A DNA stretch of 64,000 nt from Candidatus Poribacteria bacterium (GTDB lineage Bacteria > Abyssobacteria > SURF-5). The notes beneath the pieces were generated by a model. That model was given only the letters and a program-made list of their open reading frames with translations. It made no database searches and had not been told where the DNA came from. The stretch lies in the NCBI GenBank assembly GCA_016215705.1, contig JACRIR010000003.1:3178-67177 (forward strand). The letters run 5' to 3'. Below, one piece after another: positions 53,208 to 62,180 of this stretch (the stretch's first letter is position 1; every line of letters starts with the position of its first letter). The position numbers and the translations under genes are program-made.

Positions 53208-54554
53208 TTATTCCGCGTAATACCGCTCCTGCGATTCCTCAAGCGTCTCCCTCAGCACGGCCATCGCTTCGTCAATCTGTTTCTCGGTAATAATGAACGG
53301 CGGCGCCATCATGATGTGGTCTCCGCGTCCCTCGTCGTCTTCATAGTAGCCGGGATAGAAGAAAACTCCTTTCATCATACACTGCATGATGATGTCCATT
53401 TTCACGTTCTTTTCCTTCGGGAACGGCTCCTTCGTCTTCTTGTCCTTGACAAACTCAACCGCCCATAACAGACCCTTGCCTCGCACGTCGCCGACCATTG
53501 GCAGCGACATGAGTTGCAGCAGGCTTTCATGGAGATAGTTCCCCATCTGCTCGGCCCGCGCGATCAGGTTCTCCTTCTCGATGATCTTCTGGACCTCGTT
53601 GCCTACCGCGCACGAGATCGGGGCCGCCGAAAATGTGTATAAGTGTTGGAACTCGACTTCGTTCCGCTCGAAGAGCTCCACCAGTTCTCCCCTGACGGCC
53701 ATGCCGGCCAGCGGAGAATACGCGCTGCTTACACCCTTGGCGAACGTGGCGATATCGGCCACTACGCCGAAGTGGTCCATACCCATTGGTTTGCCCGTTC
53801 TCCCGAAGCCGGTCACCACCTCATCCACGATCATGATGACACCATACTTGTTACATGTCTCACGGATGATGCGGAAATATTCCGGCGGAGGAACCGCCCC
53901 TCCGGCAGCCGACGCCACGATGGGCTCCGCAAGGAACGCGGCGACCGTTTCGGGTCCTTCTGCGAGAATTCTCCTTTCGAGGTCGAGCGCGCAGTCAATG
54001 TCACAACGCGGGTACTCCTTGTCGAAAGGACACCGGTAGCAGTAACACGCTTCGATCTTCGGAAAGTTCCACAGCATCGGAGCAAAATCCCGCATCCGCG
54101 CCTTGACATCACCAAGCGACAGCGTCGCAAACGTCATTCCGTGGTAGCTCAGCTTCCGCGAGATAATCTTGTATCTCGACGGCTTTCCCGCTACAACCTG
54201 GTATTGCCGCGCAAACTTTATTGCCGCCTCATTCGCCTCCGAGCCCCCACAGCAGAAATAGATACGGTTGAGCTCCTTCGGCATAAGTTTCTTGATCCGC
54301 TTTACCAGCTCGATCCGAGCTTCGGACGCGAAAACGGGCAGGATGTACGAGACCTGCTCGATCTGCTGCTGCGCGGCTCTCGCAACCTCCTTGCGCCCGT
54401 GGCCGATATTGACTGCCATCGGCCCGCCGGAGAAATCGAGCAGAGTCCTCCCATAATTGTCGTGTAAATACACCCCCTCTGCCTTCGTGATGAGAACCGG
54501 CGGCACATGAGGATGTTTGATAAACATGTTGTCTGCGATTTCCTGAAATTCCAT
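53208..54554 (-). CDS. Class III PLP-dependent aminotransferase
   Basis: ATG 54554-54552 with AAAAAGGAG upstream, 448 residues; the longer frame to 54677 runs across the promoter. Fold type I hallmarks are LLDFSGGPMAVNIGH, FCCGGSEANEAAIK, IVDEVVTGFGRTG and the PLP lysine in TFAKGVSSAYSPLAG. A Cys-rich insert YCYRCPFDKEYPRCDIDC near residue 190 is shared by a subset of omega-amino acid:pyruvate type enzymes. Substrate unknown. It is under a palindromic operator, so likely regulated by a small-molecule-responsive repressor. Confidence 0.9.
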   Translation of the reverse strand: MEFQEIADNMFIKHPHVPPVLITKAEGVYLHDNYGRTLLDFSGGPMAVNIGHGRKEVARAAQQQIEQVSYILPVFASEARIELVKRIKKLMPKELNRIYFCCGGSEANEAAIKFARQYQVVAGKPSRYKIISRKLSYHGMTFATLSLGDVKARMRDFAPMLWNFPKIEACYCYRCPFDKEYPRCDIDCALDLERRILAEGPETVAAFLAEPIVASAAGGAVPPPEYFRIIRETCNKYGVIMIVDEVVTGFGRTGKPMGMDHFGVVADIATFAKGVSSAYSPLAGMAVRGELVELFERNEVEFQHLYTFSAAPISCAVGNEVQKIIEKENLIARAEQMGNYLHESLLQLMSLPMVGDVRGKGLLWAVEFVKDKKTKEPFPKEKNVKMDIIMQCMMKGVFFYPGYYEDDEGRGDHIMMAPPFIITEKQIDEAMAVLRETLEESQERYYAE

Positions 54555-54670
54555 GACTGCATACTCCTTTTTGTGGGGCCGAATTGCATCACTCTGCATG
54601 GGCGAGTTCATCCGGCCATGCTCAGACGCTGCCTGCCGTCCGTTGCTCCCGCTTTCGAGAGTTAGCCAGC

Positions 54671-54706
54671 GGAACAAACTAGAAAGTATAACTTTCTAGT
54701 TGTTCC
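54671..54706. promoter_or_regulatory. Palindromic operator at the aminotransferase start site
   Basis: GGAACAAACTAGAAAGT (54671-54687), ATA, ACTTTCTAGTTGTTCC (54691-54706): 16 bp pair with a single bulged A. It abuts the -10 of the minus-strand promoter, covering the expected transcription start, the position of a repressor site. No regulator gene is adjacent. Confidence 0.7.
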
Positions 54707-54736
54707 ATTCTATTCAGTCACGACTAGATTTGTCAA
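54707..54736 (-). promoter_or_regulatory. Promoter for the class III aminotransferase
   Basis: Minus-strand TTGACA (54736-54731), 18-base spacer, TAGAAT (54712-54707), directly followed by the palindrome. Confidence 0.75.
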
Positions 54737-54991
54737 GCAGAAACAGCAGAAATAGCGGCGACAGCAAAAACGACGGGAACGGCCATAAAATGCCGGCCCC
54801 GGTTCCCCTTTTGTCTCGTTTTTCTCGGTTCTTCCATTCGCTTTTCCCCGGACTGCTATGATACTATTACGCTCAGTCCGGCGACATCCACCACTCGAAC
54901 GTCGACAAAGGAACTCATCACTCACTGTGGCGGGTTGGTTTCTAACCATGAACCCTAAACCATGAACCGAGTTTCCTGGGAGGCCCGAACA

Positions 54992-55969
54992 ATGAAGAGA
55001 AAACATCCAGTGGTTCTATCCGTATGTTTTGCGCTGTTGGTCGGCTCTCTTGTTTCAGCAAAGCAGGAACCCCGGACAATCAATCTCTCGAAACGCGCCC
55101 TGAACGCCGCGCCGCTGTATGGGCCGGAGGGAATCGTGATCGCTGCCGACGGAAGCGTATATGCGGGCAACCACGACGGCAAGATCAAGCGCATTCTATC
55201 CACTGGCGCAATCGAGCCGTTTGCGGACCTCAACAATCTGCCGGGACAGCGCCAGGAAAAAATAGCGGCCATCGGCCTTGCTATGGATGGCGAAGGAGAC
55301 ATTTACGCGGCGACATACGATTTCAACGGTGGCTCCGTGCTCAAGGTGACCGGACCCGGCAAACCGGATGCGGGCAAGGTCGTCCTTTTCCGGCACGGCA
55401 TCGGGTTGGCCAATTTCGTTCTGATTGACAAAGAAACAAAGACTATGTACGTCTCGGATTCGAGCATGTTCTCAGGCCGCGTGTTCAGGTTCAACATGAA
55501 AGATGAAACTCTCGTCGGAAAGGCCGCCGATCCGCAGCGCGACGTGCTGGCTGAGTTCTCGTATGCCAACGGGCTGGCGCTGGGACCGGAAAAAGAATGG
55601 CTCTATGTCGCCGAGACAACCAAAGGGCGCATATCCAAGCTCTATCTCAAAACGGGAAAATCCCACGTTTTTGCCGAAGTGGGTGGATGGGCCGACGGGC
55701 TCGCATTCGACCCGAAGAATCAGTTGCTCTACGTATGCGACAACAAAGGGGGAAGAATTCTCGCGCTCAATACCGCTGCCGAGATTGTGGGCGAAACTCG
55801 CCTTATCGGCAAGGAGGGCCAGTGTGCGCCGGCCTCGCTCGTCTTTCGCGACGAAAACACAATCATCTTCACCGATCTTTGGAAAGCGAGCACGTGGGCG
55901 GCGTTGCTCCGCAGGCCGCAGTACCATTCGTATGTATATCAACTCTCCGTGAAGGAAGTTCTGAAGTAG
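54992..55969 (+). CDS. SMP-30/gluconolactonase-like secreted beta-propeller
   Basis: ATG 54992 with GGGAGG upstream, 325 residues. A signal peptide (1-23, ending SLVSA) is followed by an SMP-30/strictosidine synthase-like propeller: GPEGIVIAADGSVYAG, GLAMDGEGDIYAATY, YANGLALGPEKEWLYVAETT, GWADGLAFDPKNQLLYV. Lactonase or esterase activity is possible; membership of the catalytic subfamily is unsure. It is divergent from the aminotransferase. Confidence 0.83.
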   Translation: MKRKHPVVLSVCFALLVGSLVSAKQEPRTINLSKRALNAAPLYGPEGIVIAADGSVYAGNHDGKIKRILSTGAIEPFADLNNLPGQRQEKIAAIGLAMDGEGDIYAATYDFNGGSVLKVTGPGKPDAGKVVLFRHGIGLANFVLIDKETKTMYVSDSSMFSGRVFRFNMKDETLVGKAADPQRDVLAEFSYANGLALGPEKEWLYVAETTKGRISKLYLKTGKSHVFAEVGGWADGLAFDPKNQLLYVCDNKGGRILALNTAAEIVGETRLIGKEGQCAPASLVFRDENTIIFTDLWKASTWAALLRRPQYHSYVYQLSVKEVLK

Positions 55970-56041
55970 CGACGCAAGACGGGCAAAAGGGAAACACGGG
56001 AAGGGCTGATCTTTTCAACCGCAGACGCGAAACTCCGAACC

Positions 56042-56491
56042 CTAAAAGCCTCGCGTTTCGCGCGGCGGCGGTTCGTTTAACTGAAGCCAGTAGGACCCCA
56101 GTTGCCTCACTGCCTCGGAAAACTCTGCAGAGACGACCGGCTTCCGGATGTAACTGTTGGCGCCAAGGTCGTAGCTCGCCGCGATGTCTCGCTCCTCTTT
56201 GGAAGAAGTAAGAATGACCACCGGGAGCAGCTTCGTCCGTTCATCGGAGCGGATTCTGCGCAGGACCTCCAACCCGTCGATTCTCGGCAACTTCAGATCG
56301 AGCAACACGACCTTCGGCATGCGCGCGTCGCGGCCTGCCTCATCGCTAAGCAAATAGTTAAGCGCTTCCACGCCGTCGCGCGCGACCACAACCTCGTTCA
56401 GAATATTGTTCCTCCTGAAGGCGCGAAGCGTAAGCGCCTCATCGTCGGGGTTGTCTTCCACCAACATGATGACGCTGCTCTTCGTTACCAT
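56042..56491 (-). CDS. Single-domain response regulator (Rcp1-like)
   Basis: A 149-residue receiver with acidic pocket E12-D13, phosphoacceptor D65 (VVLLDLKLPRIDG), T95-S96 (LTSSKEE) and K117 (YIRKPV). It has no output domain; the NPDDEALTLRAFRR and LNYLL segments resemble Rcp1-type regulators that pair with hybrid or phytochrome-like kinases. No kinase gene is adjacent. It is followed and preceded by gene-poor stretches. Confidence 0.9.
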   Translation of the reverse strand: MVTKSSVIMLVEDNPDDEALTLRAFRRNNILNEVVVARDGVEALNYLLSDEAGRDARMPKVVLLDLKLPRIDGLEVLRRIRSDERTKLLPVVILTSSKEERDIAASYDLGANSYIRKPVVSAEFSEAVRQLGSYWLQLNEPPPRETRGF

Positions 56492-56773
56492 CTTCTTCTC
56501 CCGAAACCCGCTATATCACTGGCAAAACGGATGACCCGTTGTGAAAATACATGCGAAATATCATCTTTATCTAGCATATTTTGTGCCGAAGCGATTAATC
56601 CGGGCAAACGATTGGAGAATAACCACAAGAACTTGGAGGGACTTAGGTTAAACACCCCACTCTAGTGTGGTATGTGAAATAGGCGGGCAGGTTTTTCTGT
56701 ACAGCTTTGGACACTCATCGACGGGAAAGCCCCCATTTAAGTATAAACTATGAACAAAAAGCAGGTCTTCCCC

Positions 56774-58423
56774 TCAGAAGATTTTTGGTTCCTCCCAATG
56801 TCCATAGACCTCTCGGAGCACGTCGCATATTTCGCCCTTGGTGGCCATGGAGCGCGCACACTCAACTATCCTGGGCATCACGTTTTCGGTTCCGCGCGCG
56901 GAATCGGCAAGGGCCTCGAGTGCTTTCCTGACTCCGGCATTGTCCCGCGTGTCTCGGAGCGTGCGCAGTCTTTCCCTTTGTTCCTGCTCCACTCTTGGAT
57001 CGATCTTGAGGAGAGGGATCTCCGGCTTCTCGTTCTCGAGGACGAAATCGTTAAGGCCGACAATAATCCTCTCGTTTGTCTCAATCTCGCGCTGATACCG
57101 TTTTGCGGCCTCGGCAATCTCCTTCTGGAAGAAGCCGAGTTCAATGGCCTTTATCACGCCGCCCAGCTTTTCGACTTGCTCGAAATAATCGTACGCGCCT
57201 TCTTCCATCTTGTTCGTGAGCGCTTCGACATAATAGGACCCCGCGAGCGGATCAATCATATTGGGTACGCCCGACTCATGTGCGATAAGCTGCTGAGTTC
57301 TGAGCGCTATCCTGACGGCTTTCTCGGTCGGAAGGGCATACGTTTCATCCATTGAGTTCGTATGGAGCGATTGCGTCCCGCCCATGATCGCCGAAAGCGC
57401 TTGATAGGCGGTTCGGACAATGTTATTCTCCGGCTGTTGAGCCGTCAGGCTGCACCCTGCGGTCTGCGTATGGAAACGCAGCAGCCACGAGCGTGGGTCT
57501 TTCGCTTTGTATTTGTCGCGCATCTCCCGGGCCCAGATTCGCCTGGCCGCCCGGTATTTTGCAATCTCCTCGAAGAAATCGCTGTGCGCATTGAAAAAGA
57601 ACGACAGTCGGGGGGCAAACTCATCGACGTCGAGGCCCGCCTTGATTCCCGCCTCGACGTACGCGAACCCGTCGGCCAGAGTGAACGCAAGCTCCTGAAG
57701 CGCTGTCGAGCCCGCCTCCCGGATGTGGTAGCCGCTGATACTTATCGTATTCCACTGCGGCACGTGGTCGGCCGCAAACGCCATAATATCGGTGATAATC
57801 CTCATCGAGGGGGCCGGAGGCACCAGCCACGATTTCTGGGCGATGTATTCCTTCAGGATGTCATTTTGAATCGTTCCGCGCAGTTTTTCAGGGGCCACTC
57901 CTTGCCTTTCGCCCGCCACGATGTAGAAAGCGAAAAGGACGGAGGCAGGGCCATTAATAGTCATCGATGTCGAGACCTTGCCAAGAGGGATTCCCTCGAA
58001 CAGCGCGCTCATGTCTTCGACCGAATCGATGGCCACGCCACACCGGCCCACCTCGCCCTCGGAGAACGGATGATCGGAGTCATAGCCCATCAGCGTTGGC
58101 ATGTCGAACGCGACCGAGAGGCCCGTCTGCCCGTGATCGAGAAGGAAGTGGTATCTCTGGTTCGTGTCGCGCGCCGAGCCCATTCCTGCGAACTGGCGCA
58201 TTGTCCAGAGTTGACCGCGGTACATTGTCGGGTGGACGCCTCGCGTGAACGGGAACTGGCCCGGATAGCCCAAATCCCGGTCATAATCGAAATCCGCCAG
58301 ATTCTCGGGTGTGTATAGCGGATCTACTTCCTCGCTGGAAACAGTCATAAACTTGCAATTGCGCCTTTTCGCGCGCTTATACGACTCTTCCCATTGGTGA
58401 CGGCCGTTTTTCCCTGCTGCCAT
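56774..58423 (-). CDS. Acyl-CoA mutase large subunit, isobutyryl-CoA mutase-like residues
   Basis: ATG 58423 after AAGGAG, 549 residues, the catalytic TIM-barrel subunit with no B12-binding domain (that must be a separate gene elsewhere). It starts the barrel with [14 protein letters not shown]. Two substrate-specificity positions stand out: in methylmalonyl-CoA mutase the RQYAG Tyr and an Arg in the KEYMAR segment bind the carboxylate; here they are F78 (RQFAG) and Q196 (KEYIAQK), as in isobutyryl-CoA mutase IcmA. That points to a branched or straight acyl-CoA without a free carboxylate. Annotation as methylmalonyl-CoA mutase would thus be doubtful. Confidence 0.9.
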   Translation of the reverse strand: MAAGKNGRHQWEESYKRAKRRNCKFMTVSSEEVDPLYTPENLADFDYDRDLGYPGQFPFTRGVHPTMYRGQLWTMRQFAGMGSARDTNQRYHFLLDHGQTGLSVAFDMPTLMGYDSDHPFSEGEVGRCGVAIDSVEDMSALFEGIPLGKVSTSMTINGPASVLFAFYIVAGERQGVAPEKLRGTIQNDILKEYIAQKSWLVPPAPSMRIITDIMAFAADHVPQWNTISISGYHIREAGSTALQELAFTLADGFAYVEAGIKAGLDVDEFAPRLSFFFNAHSDFFEEIAKYRAARRIWAREMRDKYKAKDPRSWLLRFHTQTAGCSLTAQQPENNIVRTAYQALSAIMGGTQSLHTNSMDETYALPTEKAVRIALRTQQLIAHESGVPNMIDPLAGSYYVEALTNKMEEGAYDYFEQVEKLGGVIKAIELGFFQKEIAEAAKRYQREIETNERIIVGLNDFVLENEKPEIPLLKIDPRVEQEQRERLRTLRDTRDNAGVRKALEALADSARGTENVMPRIVECARSMATKGEICDVLREVYGHWEEPKIF

Positions 58424-58719
58424 ATCATTAACTCCTTATTCGTGGGGCCGACTTTGTTCGGCCGATATTTCTCGTCGAAGGCCAAGAACCCGTGCGCATA
58501 AACTCGCGCCTATAGACGAATCCTCCGTGTGAATGGATTTGCAGTTGCAAACGCAGAGGTGTGCCCGTAAATCCGCACCTGTACATCAACGAAATGATTA
58601 TAGCATTGCGCAGACTGGTATGTCTAACATGGAACGGAAGAAAAGGAAAAAGGGGAAAAGGCTATAATGAGAACAGAGAAGAAACAACGCCGCCGGCGGA
58701 ACGGGGTGGAGGGGACCAC

Positions 58720-59211
58720 TCACATGTCCGCCGATATTGCCAGCATCAATTTCCCATCACGATGAGGATACCCCCCGATGATCATCGTACCGCCATCAAC
58801 GATGCCGAAATCCGTGTTGAGGAGTTCGCGTGAATCCTTACGCTTTTCCACGATCCTGACGTTGAGCTTTATCCGATTGTGCTTATAACCGCGACAAAGC
58901 ACGACCAACTCGCGGTCGCCCGGGAGCGAAAACTTCTCCTCCTCACCCAGACCGACCTTTTTGGGAATCTTGGAGACGAGTTTATACGTCGAGTACCGAA
59001 AGGCGCCCTCGAACTGCTCGACAATCTCTCGAATCTCGGGATCAACTCCGGGAACGCCATTGGATGCTTCGATCACATAGACGGTTATTCTCGCGCTGCC
59101 ACCGTAGCCCTCGTCTTTGGCCGAAGCCACATTCGCGAAAAAGACAATCGCAAGAATCGCAAAAACCGTTGCGAGAGTGACTAAGCTCTTTCGGAGGGGG
59201 ACGATGATCAT
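58720..59211 (-). CDS. Secreted protein of unknown function, third gene of the sigma operon
   Basis: ATG 59211-59209 overlaps the anti-sigma stop by four bases. The 163-residue product has a signal peptide (1-32, ending ANVASA). The mature part contains ARITVYVIEASNGVPGVDPEI, YSTYKLVSKIPKKVGLGEEEKFSL and GIVDGGTMIIGGYPH. I do not recognise the family. Similar small periplasmic proteins occur with ECF sigma systems and might feed back on the anti-sigma factor. Confidence 0.7.
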   Translation of the reverse strand: MIIVPLRKSLVTLATVFAILAIVFFANVASAKDEGYGGSARITVYVIEASNGVPGVDPEIREIVEQFEGAFRYSTYKLVSKIPKKVGLGEEEKFSLPGDRELVVLCRGYKHNRIKLNVRIVEKRKDSRELLNTDFGIVDGGTMIIGGYPHRDGKLMLAISADM

Positions 59212-59747
59212 GAGGTCACTCCTGTTTGTTGTTCTGTTTCTCCTGAGCCCTGGTCGATCACCCATATGATCTTCATTTTGGTGGCGCCGGCTTCATACAA
59301 CATGAAGGAACAATTCTCGCTGTCTACTTTGTCTATTATACAATCATTTGCCGCCAATGTCGACATGTGGTCGCCCGGCAACGAGGCGAGCATCAATACG
59401 ACGACGACCGCCACTGCGCCGGCTATCGCCCACGCAGGCTTGGGCAGCGCGAAAATCTTCATGATCCTCTCGAGTAACGGCTCGCGCCCATCGGATACGC
59501 CGGGCGTTTCAATGGCGGCGGACACGCGGCTCCACACCTGCGAGAGGTCCTCTTTTCCGGCAAGCTCCTCATAGTGCGCCTTGAGCAGGCGGCTCATTGT
59601 TTCAAGTCTCTTGAGTTCGCCGGCGCATCCTGCGCACACCTTGAGATGCTCACTCACGGTCCTGAACTCCCTGCCCTGGAGCTCGTTGTCGTGAAATCCG
59701 CCAAGCAATTCTCTGACTTTTTCACAGCGAATAGTCATTTTCACCAC
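59208..59747 (-). CDS. Zinc-finger anti-sigma factor
   Basis: A 179-residue protein; GTG 59747 or ATG 59738. Residues 8-41 have the zf-HC2 motif with C8, H34 and C38-x2-C41 (EHLKVCAGCAGEL), which binds ECF sigma factors. One membrane span lies near 106-125 (AWAIAGAVAVVVVLML) and a C-terminal periplasmic part follows. It should hold the sigma factor at the membrane until an envelope signal releases it. Confidence 0.88.
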   Translation of the reverse strand: MVKMTIRCEKVRELLGGFHDNELQGREFRTVSEHLKVCAGCAGELKRLETMSRLLKAHYEELAGKEDLSQVWSRVSAAIETPGVSDGREPLLERIMKIFALPKPAWAIAGAVAVVVVLMLASLPGDHMSTLAANDCIIDKVDSENCSFMLYEAGATKMKIIWVIDQGSGETEQQTGVTS

Positions 59748-59803
59748 AACCCCTTTTTTGATATATCCGCAAAGCTCTTCTTTCCTTATGCGCTCTTATC
59801 CAC

Positions 59804-60373
59804 TCACTGCACGTGAGGCCCCAGTATCTCCTGCAACTTCTTACGGCCATAGTGAAGCCGCGACATCACCGTTCCCTCCGAACAGCGCATCAAATTGGCA
59901 ATTTCTTTGTACGATAACCCCTCGATTTCCCTCAGCACGATCGCTGTGCGCTGTTCGGCCGGAAGCTGTTGTATGGCGTCCTCAATCATGGCTCCAAGCT
60001 CTTTCCTCATAAGCTGTTGCGAAGGATTCTCGATGGATGACGCCACAGGGTATTCCCCCTTCTCCTCTTCCGGCTCGACCTCTTCAAGAAATTCAACTTC
60101 ATCCCTCCGGCCCTGCTTTCTGCCCATATCTATGGCTGCATTGACCGTGATCCTGTAAAGCCACGTATAAAAACTCGATTCGCCTTTGAACCTGTCCAAC
60201 GACCTGTACGCCTTAACAAAGGCTTCCTGTACGCTGTCGAGGGCATCCTCACGGTTACCCAGAAGCCCGTAAGCTACCGCATACAGTTTCTTCTGATACT
60301 TCTCGACCAGCGCCTGAAATGCCGTTGTGTCACCTTGGCGAATCCGCTCTATTAACTGCTCATCGGAGAGCAT
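59804..60373 (-). CDS. ECF sigma factor (RpoE-type)
   Basis: A 189-residue sigma-70 family protein: region 2 with YAVAYGLLGNREDALDSVQEAFVKAYRSLDRF and SSFYTWLYRITVNAAID; region 4 with LPAEQRTAIVLREIEGLSYKEIANLMRCSEGTVMSRLHYGRKKL. The linker (85-110) is acidic. It is first in an operon with its anti-sigma and a secreted protein. An AAGGAG lies 12 bases upstream. No clear -35 GGAAC self-promoter was found. Confidence 0.93.
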   Translation of the reverse strand: MLSDEQLIERIRQGDTTAFQALVEKYQKKLYAVAYGLLGNREDALDSVQEAFVKAYRSLDRFKGESSFYTWLYRITVNAAIDMGRKQGRRDEVEFLEEVEPEEEKGEYPVASSIENPSQQLMRKELGAMIEDAIQQLPAEQRTAIVLREIEGLSYKEIANLMRCSEGTVMSRLHYGRKKLQEILGPHVQ

Positions 60374-60633
60374 GCGCTCACTTTAACTCCTTACCATTAG
60401 ACGCGCTACATGAACCATTATTCAACATGGCCCGCTATTCTCAATGCCTTGGCCCCAAAACCGTCCGGAGTTATCCGCAAAGGCAAACCCACCGGGTCTT
60501 CGCCACGAAGAACTGCCCGACGACTTACGAATCCCCTTTCCTCCCGTTACTTTAGTATCTTCACACGGGAACCGGGAACTCGCAACCGGAAACAATCCTT
60601 CACGGCGTGTTGCCCAGATGGCAACAGCCGTTT

Positions 60634-60740
60634 GTCATTCTGAGCGAAGGGCCGCAGGCCCGAGCGAAGAATCTCTGTCTACAGGTCGCAAATTTGCAGG
60701 AAAACGAGAGATTCTTCGTCGCTTCGCTCCTCAGAATGAC
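60634..60740. repeat. Two facing copies of the ATTCTGAGCGAAG repeat, one with an inner palindrome
   Basis: The forward copy (60634-60675) is enlarged by GGGCCGCAGGCCC in its middle; an inverted copy (60708-60740) faces it. The two could form a long hairpin. The 60374-60788 stretch has no gene. Confidence 0.6.
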
Positions 60741-60788
60741 AATCCTGACAGCACTATGAAGCGCAATTTCATTCGGGCAACACGCCGT

Positions 60789-61589
60789 TCAGTTTCTTGG
60801 CGCGGAATACTTGAGGGCTAGAACAACCTCTTTGGGCACTTCGGCCTTGCCATCCTTATCAAAGACAATCAGTTGGCGGCTCAGCAGCGAATCGAGCACC
60901 TTTGGGGTGGCGCCGAAGCTTGTAAAGGAATGCTTCTCGAAGAATCTTGGGTCTTGCGACAGCTTAAGTAGAACTGCGTACTCAGTGTCACCGAGGGCGG
61001 AGAGTTTGCGAGGCAAGTCGGCGGCCTGAAAGTTGAGACTCAGTTGTTCATTCAGTCTGTCGAGTGTTTTTTCAAGCGCCTTTATTTTGCTCTCGGTCTC
61101 GTTAATGCTCTGGACGATCCTGCCTGCGTCTTTTGATTCACGAGCCTGGGCCTCTTGCGGCTGATCACCCGGGTTTTGCGCTCCCCGAGGCTGTGCCTCT
61201 CGAGGCTTCGATCCCTGGGACTGAGTCCTTGACGGTCGGCGCTCGTGCAGTTTTGCAACTTCAGACTCATGGGCGAGAAAATCCTTTAGGCTGTAAATAA
61301 GCTCGACCACTTTCCGGTGAAGTTCTGTCGTTGTGGCCGTTGTCTCCCGGCTGAGCGTAACGGTATCAAGGTAGTACCGGTGCGATTGCCAGAGCGTGAA
61401 TCCGGAAACGACCAGTATGCAGACGCTGAGAATGAGAAACATCACGAGTAGGGACGTGGCGAGGCCGGGCGATTCTGTTTCACTTGCGGCTAAAGCTGCC
61501 GGAGAAATGGGGGCTGAAAGGCCAATCAGTGCGAGAGCGACGAATACGAGAGGTATCGCCGTGGACTTGTTCCATTTTGACTCCTGCAT
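60789..61589 (-). CDS. Membrane-anchored protein of unknown function with low-complexity linker
   Basis: A 266-residue protein; GAGGAGAAAAGA precedes the ATG. A signal-like segment (1-34) is followed by a membrane span (45-67). After a helical part (TTELHRKVVELIYSLKDFL) comes a Gln/Arg/Pro/Glu-rich linker (116-152; PREAQPRGAQ, DQPQEAQARE repeats), then a helical coiled coil and an MarR-like-looking C-terminal module (TEYAVLLKLSQDPRFFEKHSF, VLDSLLSRQLIVFDKDG). Not a family I know. Confidence 0.65.
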   Translation of the reverse strand: MQESKWNKSTAIPLVFVALALIGLSAPISPAALAASETESPGLATSLLVMFLILSVCILVVSGFTLWQSHRYYLDTVTLSRETTATTTELHRKVVELIYSLKDFLAHESEVAKLHERRPSRTQSQGSKPREAQPRGAQNPGDQPQEAQARESKDAGRIVQSINETESKIKALEKTLDRLNEQLSLNFQAADLPRKLSALGDTEYAVLLKLSQDPRFFEKHSFTSFGATPKVLDSLLSRQLIVFDKDGKAEVPKEVVLALKYSAPRN

Positions 61590-61651
61590 TCTTTTCTCCT
61601 CTCAACAGCTCCCCGGCAGGCGTTGTTGCACAAGGTAAGTTTCCGGCAATA

Positions 61652-61680
61652 ATTATACAATTCGTTGCAATTGCTGTCAA
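61652..61680 (-). promoter_or_regulatory. Promoter for the unknown membrane protein
   Basis: Minus-strand TTGACA (61680-61675), 17-base spacer, TATAAT (61657-61652), about 60 bases ahead of the ATG. Confidence 0.75.
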
Positions 61681-61858
61681 ACTCGCTCGCACTCGCGCGA
61701 TTGTACCGCAAAGGAAAAGGGCTTGGCCGATTGTGCAAGTTCAACGTTCGGCCCGCACTGCAGAATGTAGTGCCTCAAACGGTGCCCCGAAATAGCTAAC
61801 TCATTGATATGCCTATACTTAATCTTTCAAACTGCGGAAGACGGACAAAAGCGAAGAT

Positions 61859-62070
61859 CCAGCGCGGCATATAGCCTCAGCCAAACAGCACATATCGGGC
61901 ACGATGAATCGCATCTCAGAAAATCGGGGACACGATGCGACATCGTGTCCCCGATTTTCTTCATTCTTGTCTGTAGGGGCGCAATTCATTTCGCCCTCGT
62001 GATTTCCATGTAGGGTGTCGCGCGAAATCACAACAACAATTCACGATTCTCAACGTGAGTAGTACAAGGT
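61859..62070. repeat. Composite dispersed repeat, copy C, with a nested hairpin
   Basis: Landmarks CAGCGCGGCATA, CATATCGGGCACGATGAATCGCA, GTAGGGGCGCAATTCATTTCG and the end GTGAGTAGTAC (62060-62070) match copy A. Between them sits a perfect GGGGACACGATG hairpin with 20-base arms (61918-61937 and 61941-61960). The rest of 61590-62180 shows no gene. Confidence 0.65.
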
Positions 62071-62180
62071 TCCCCCTACAAGCGAATGAAAAAACAATTC
62101 AGCAAAATGTGAAACTTATCTTCTTGGCAGTGGTTTGGTTGGATGCTGGTTGGGGGGAATCACCGGCTTACCGGATAGGT

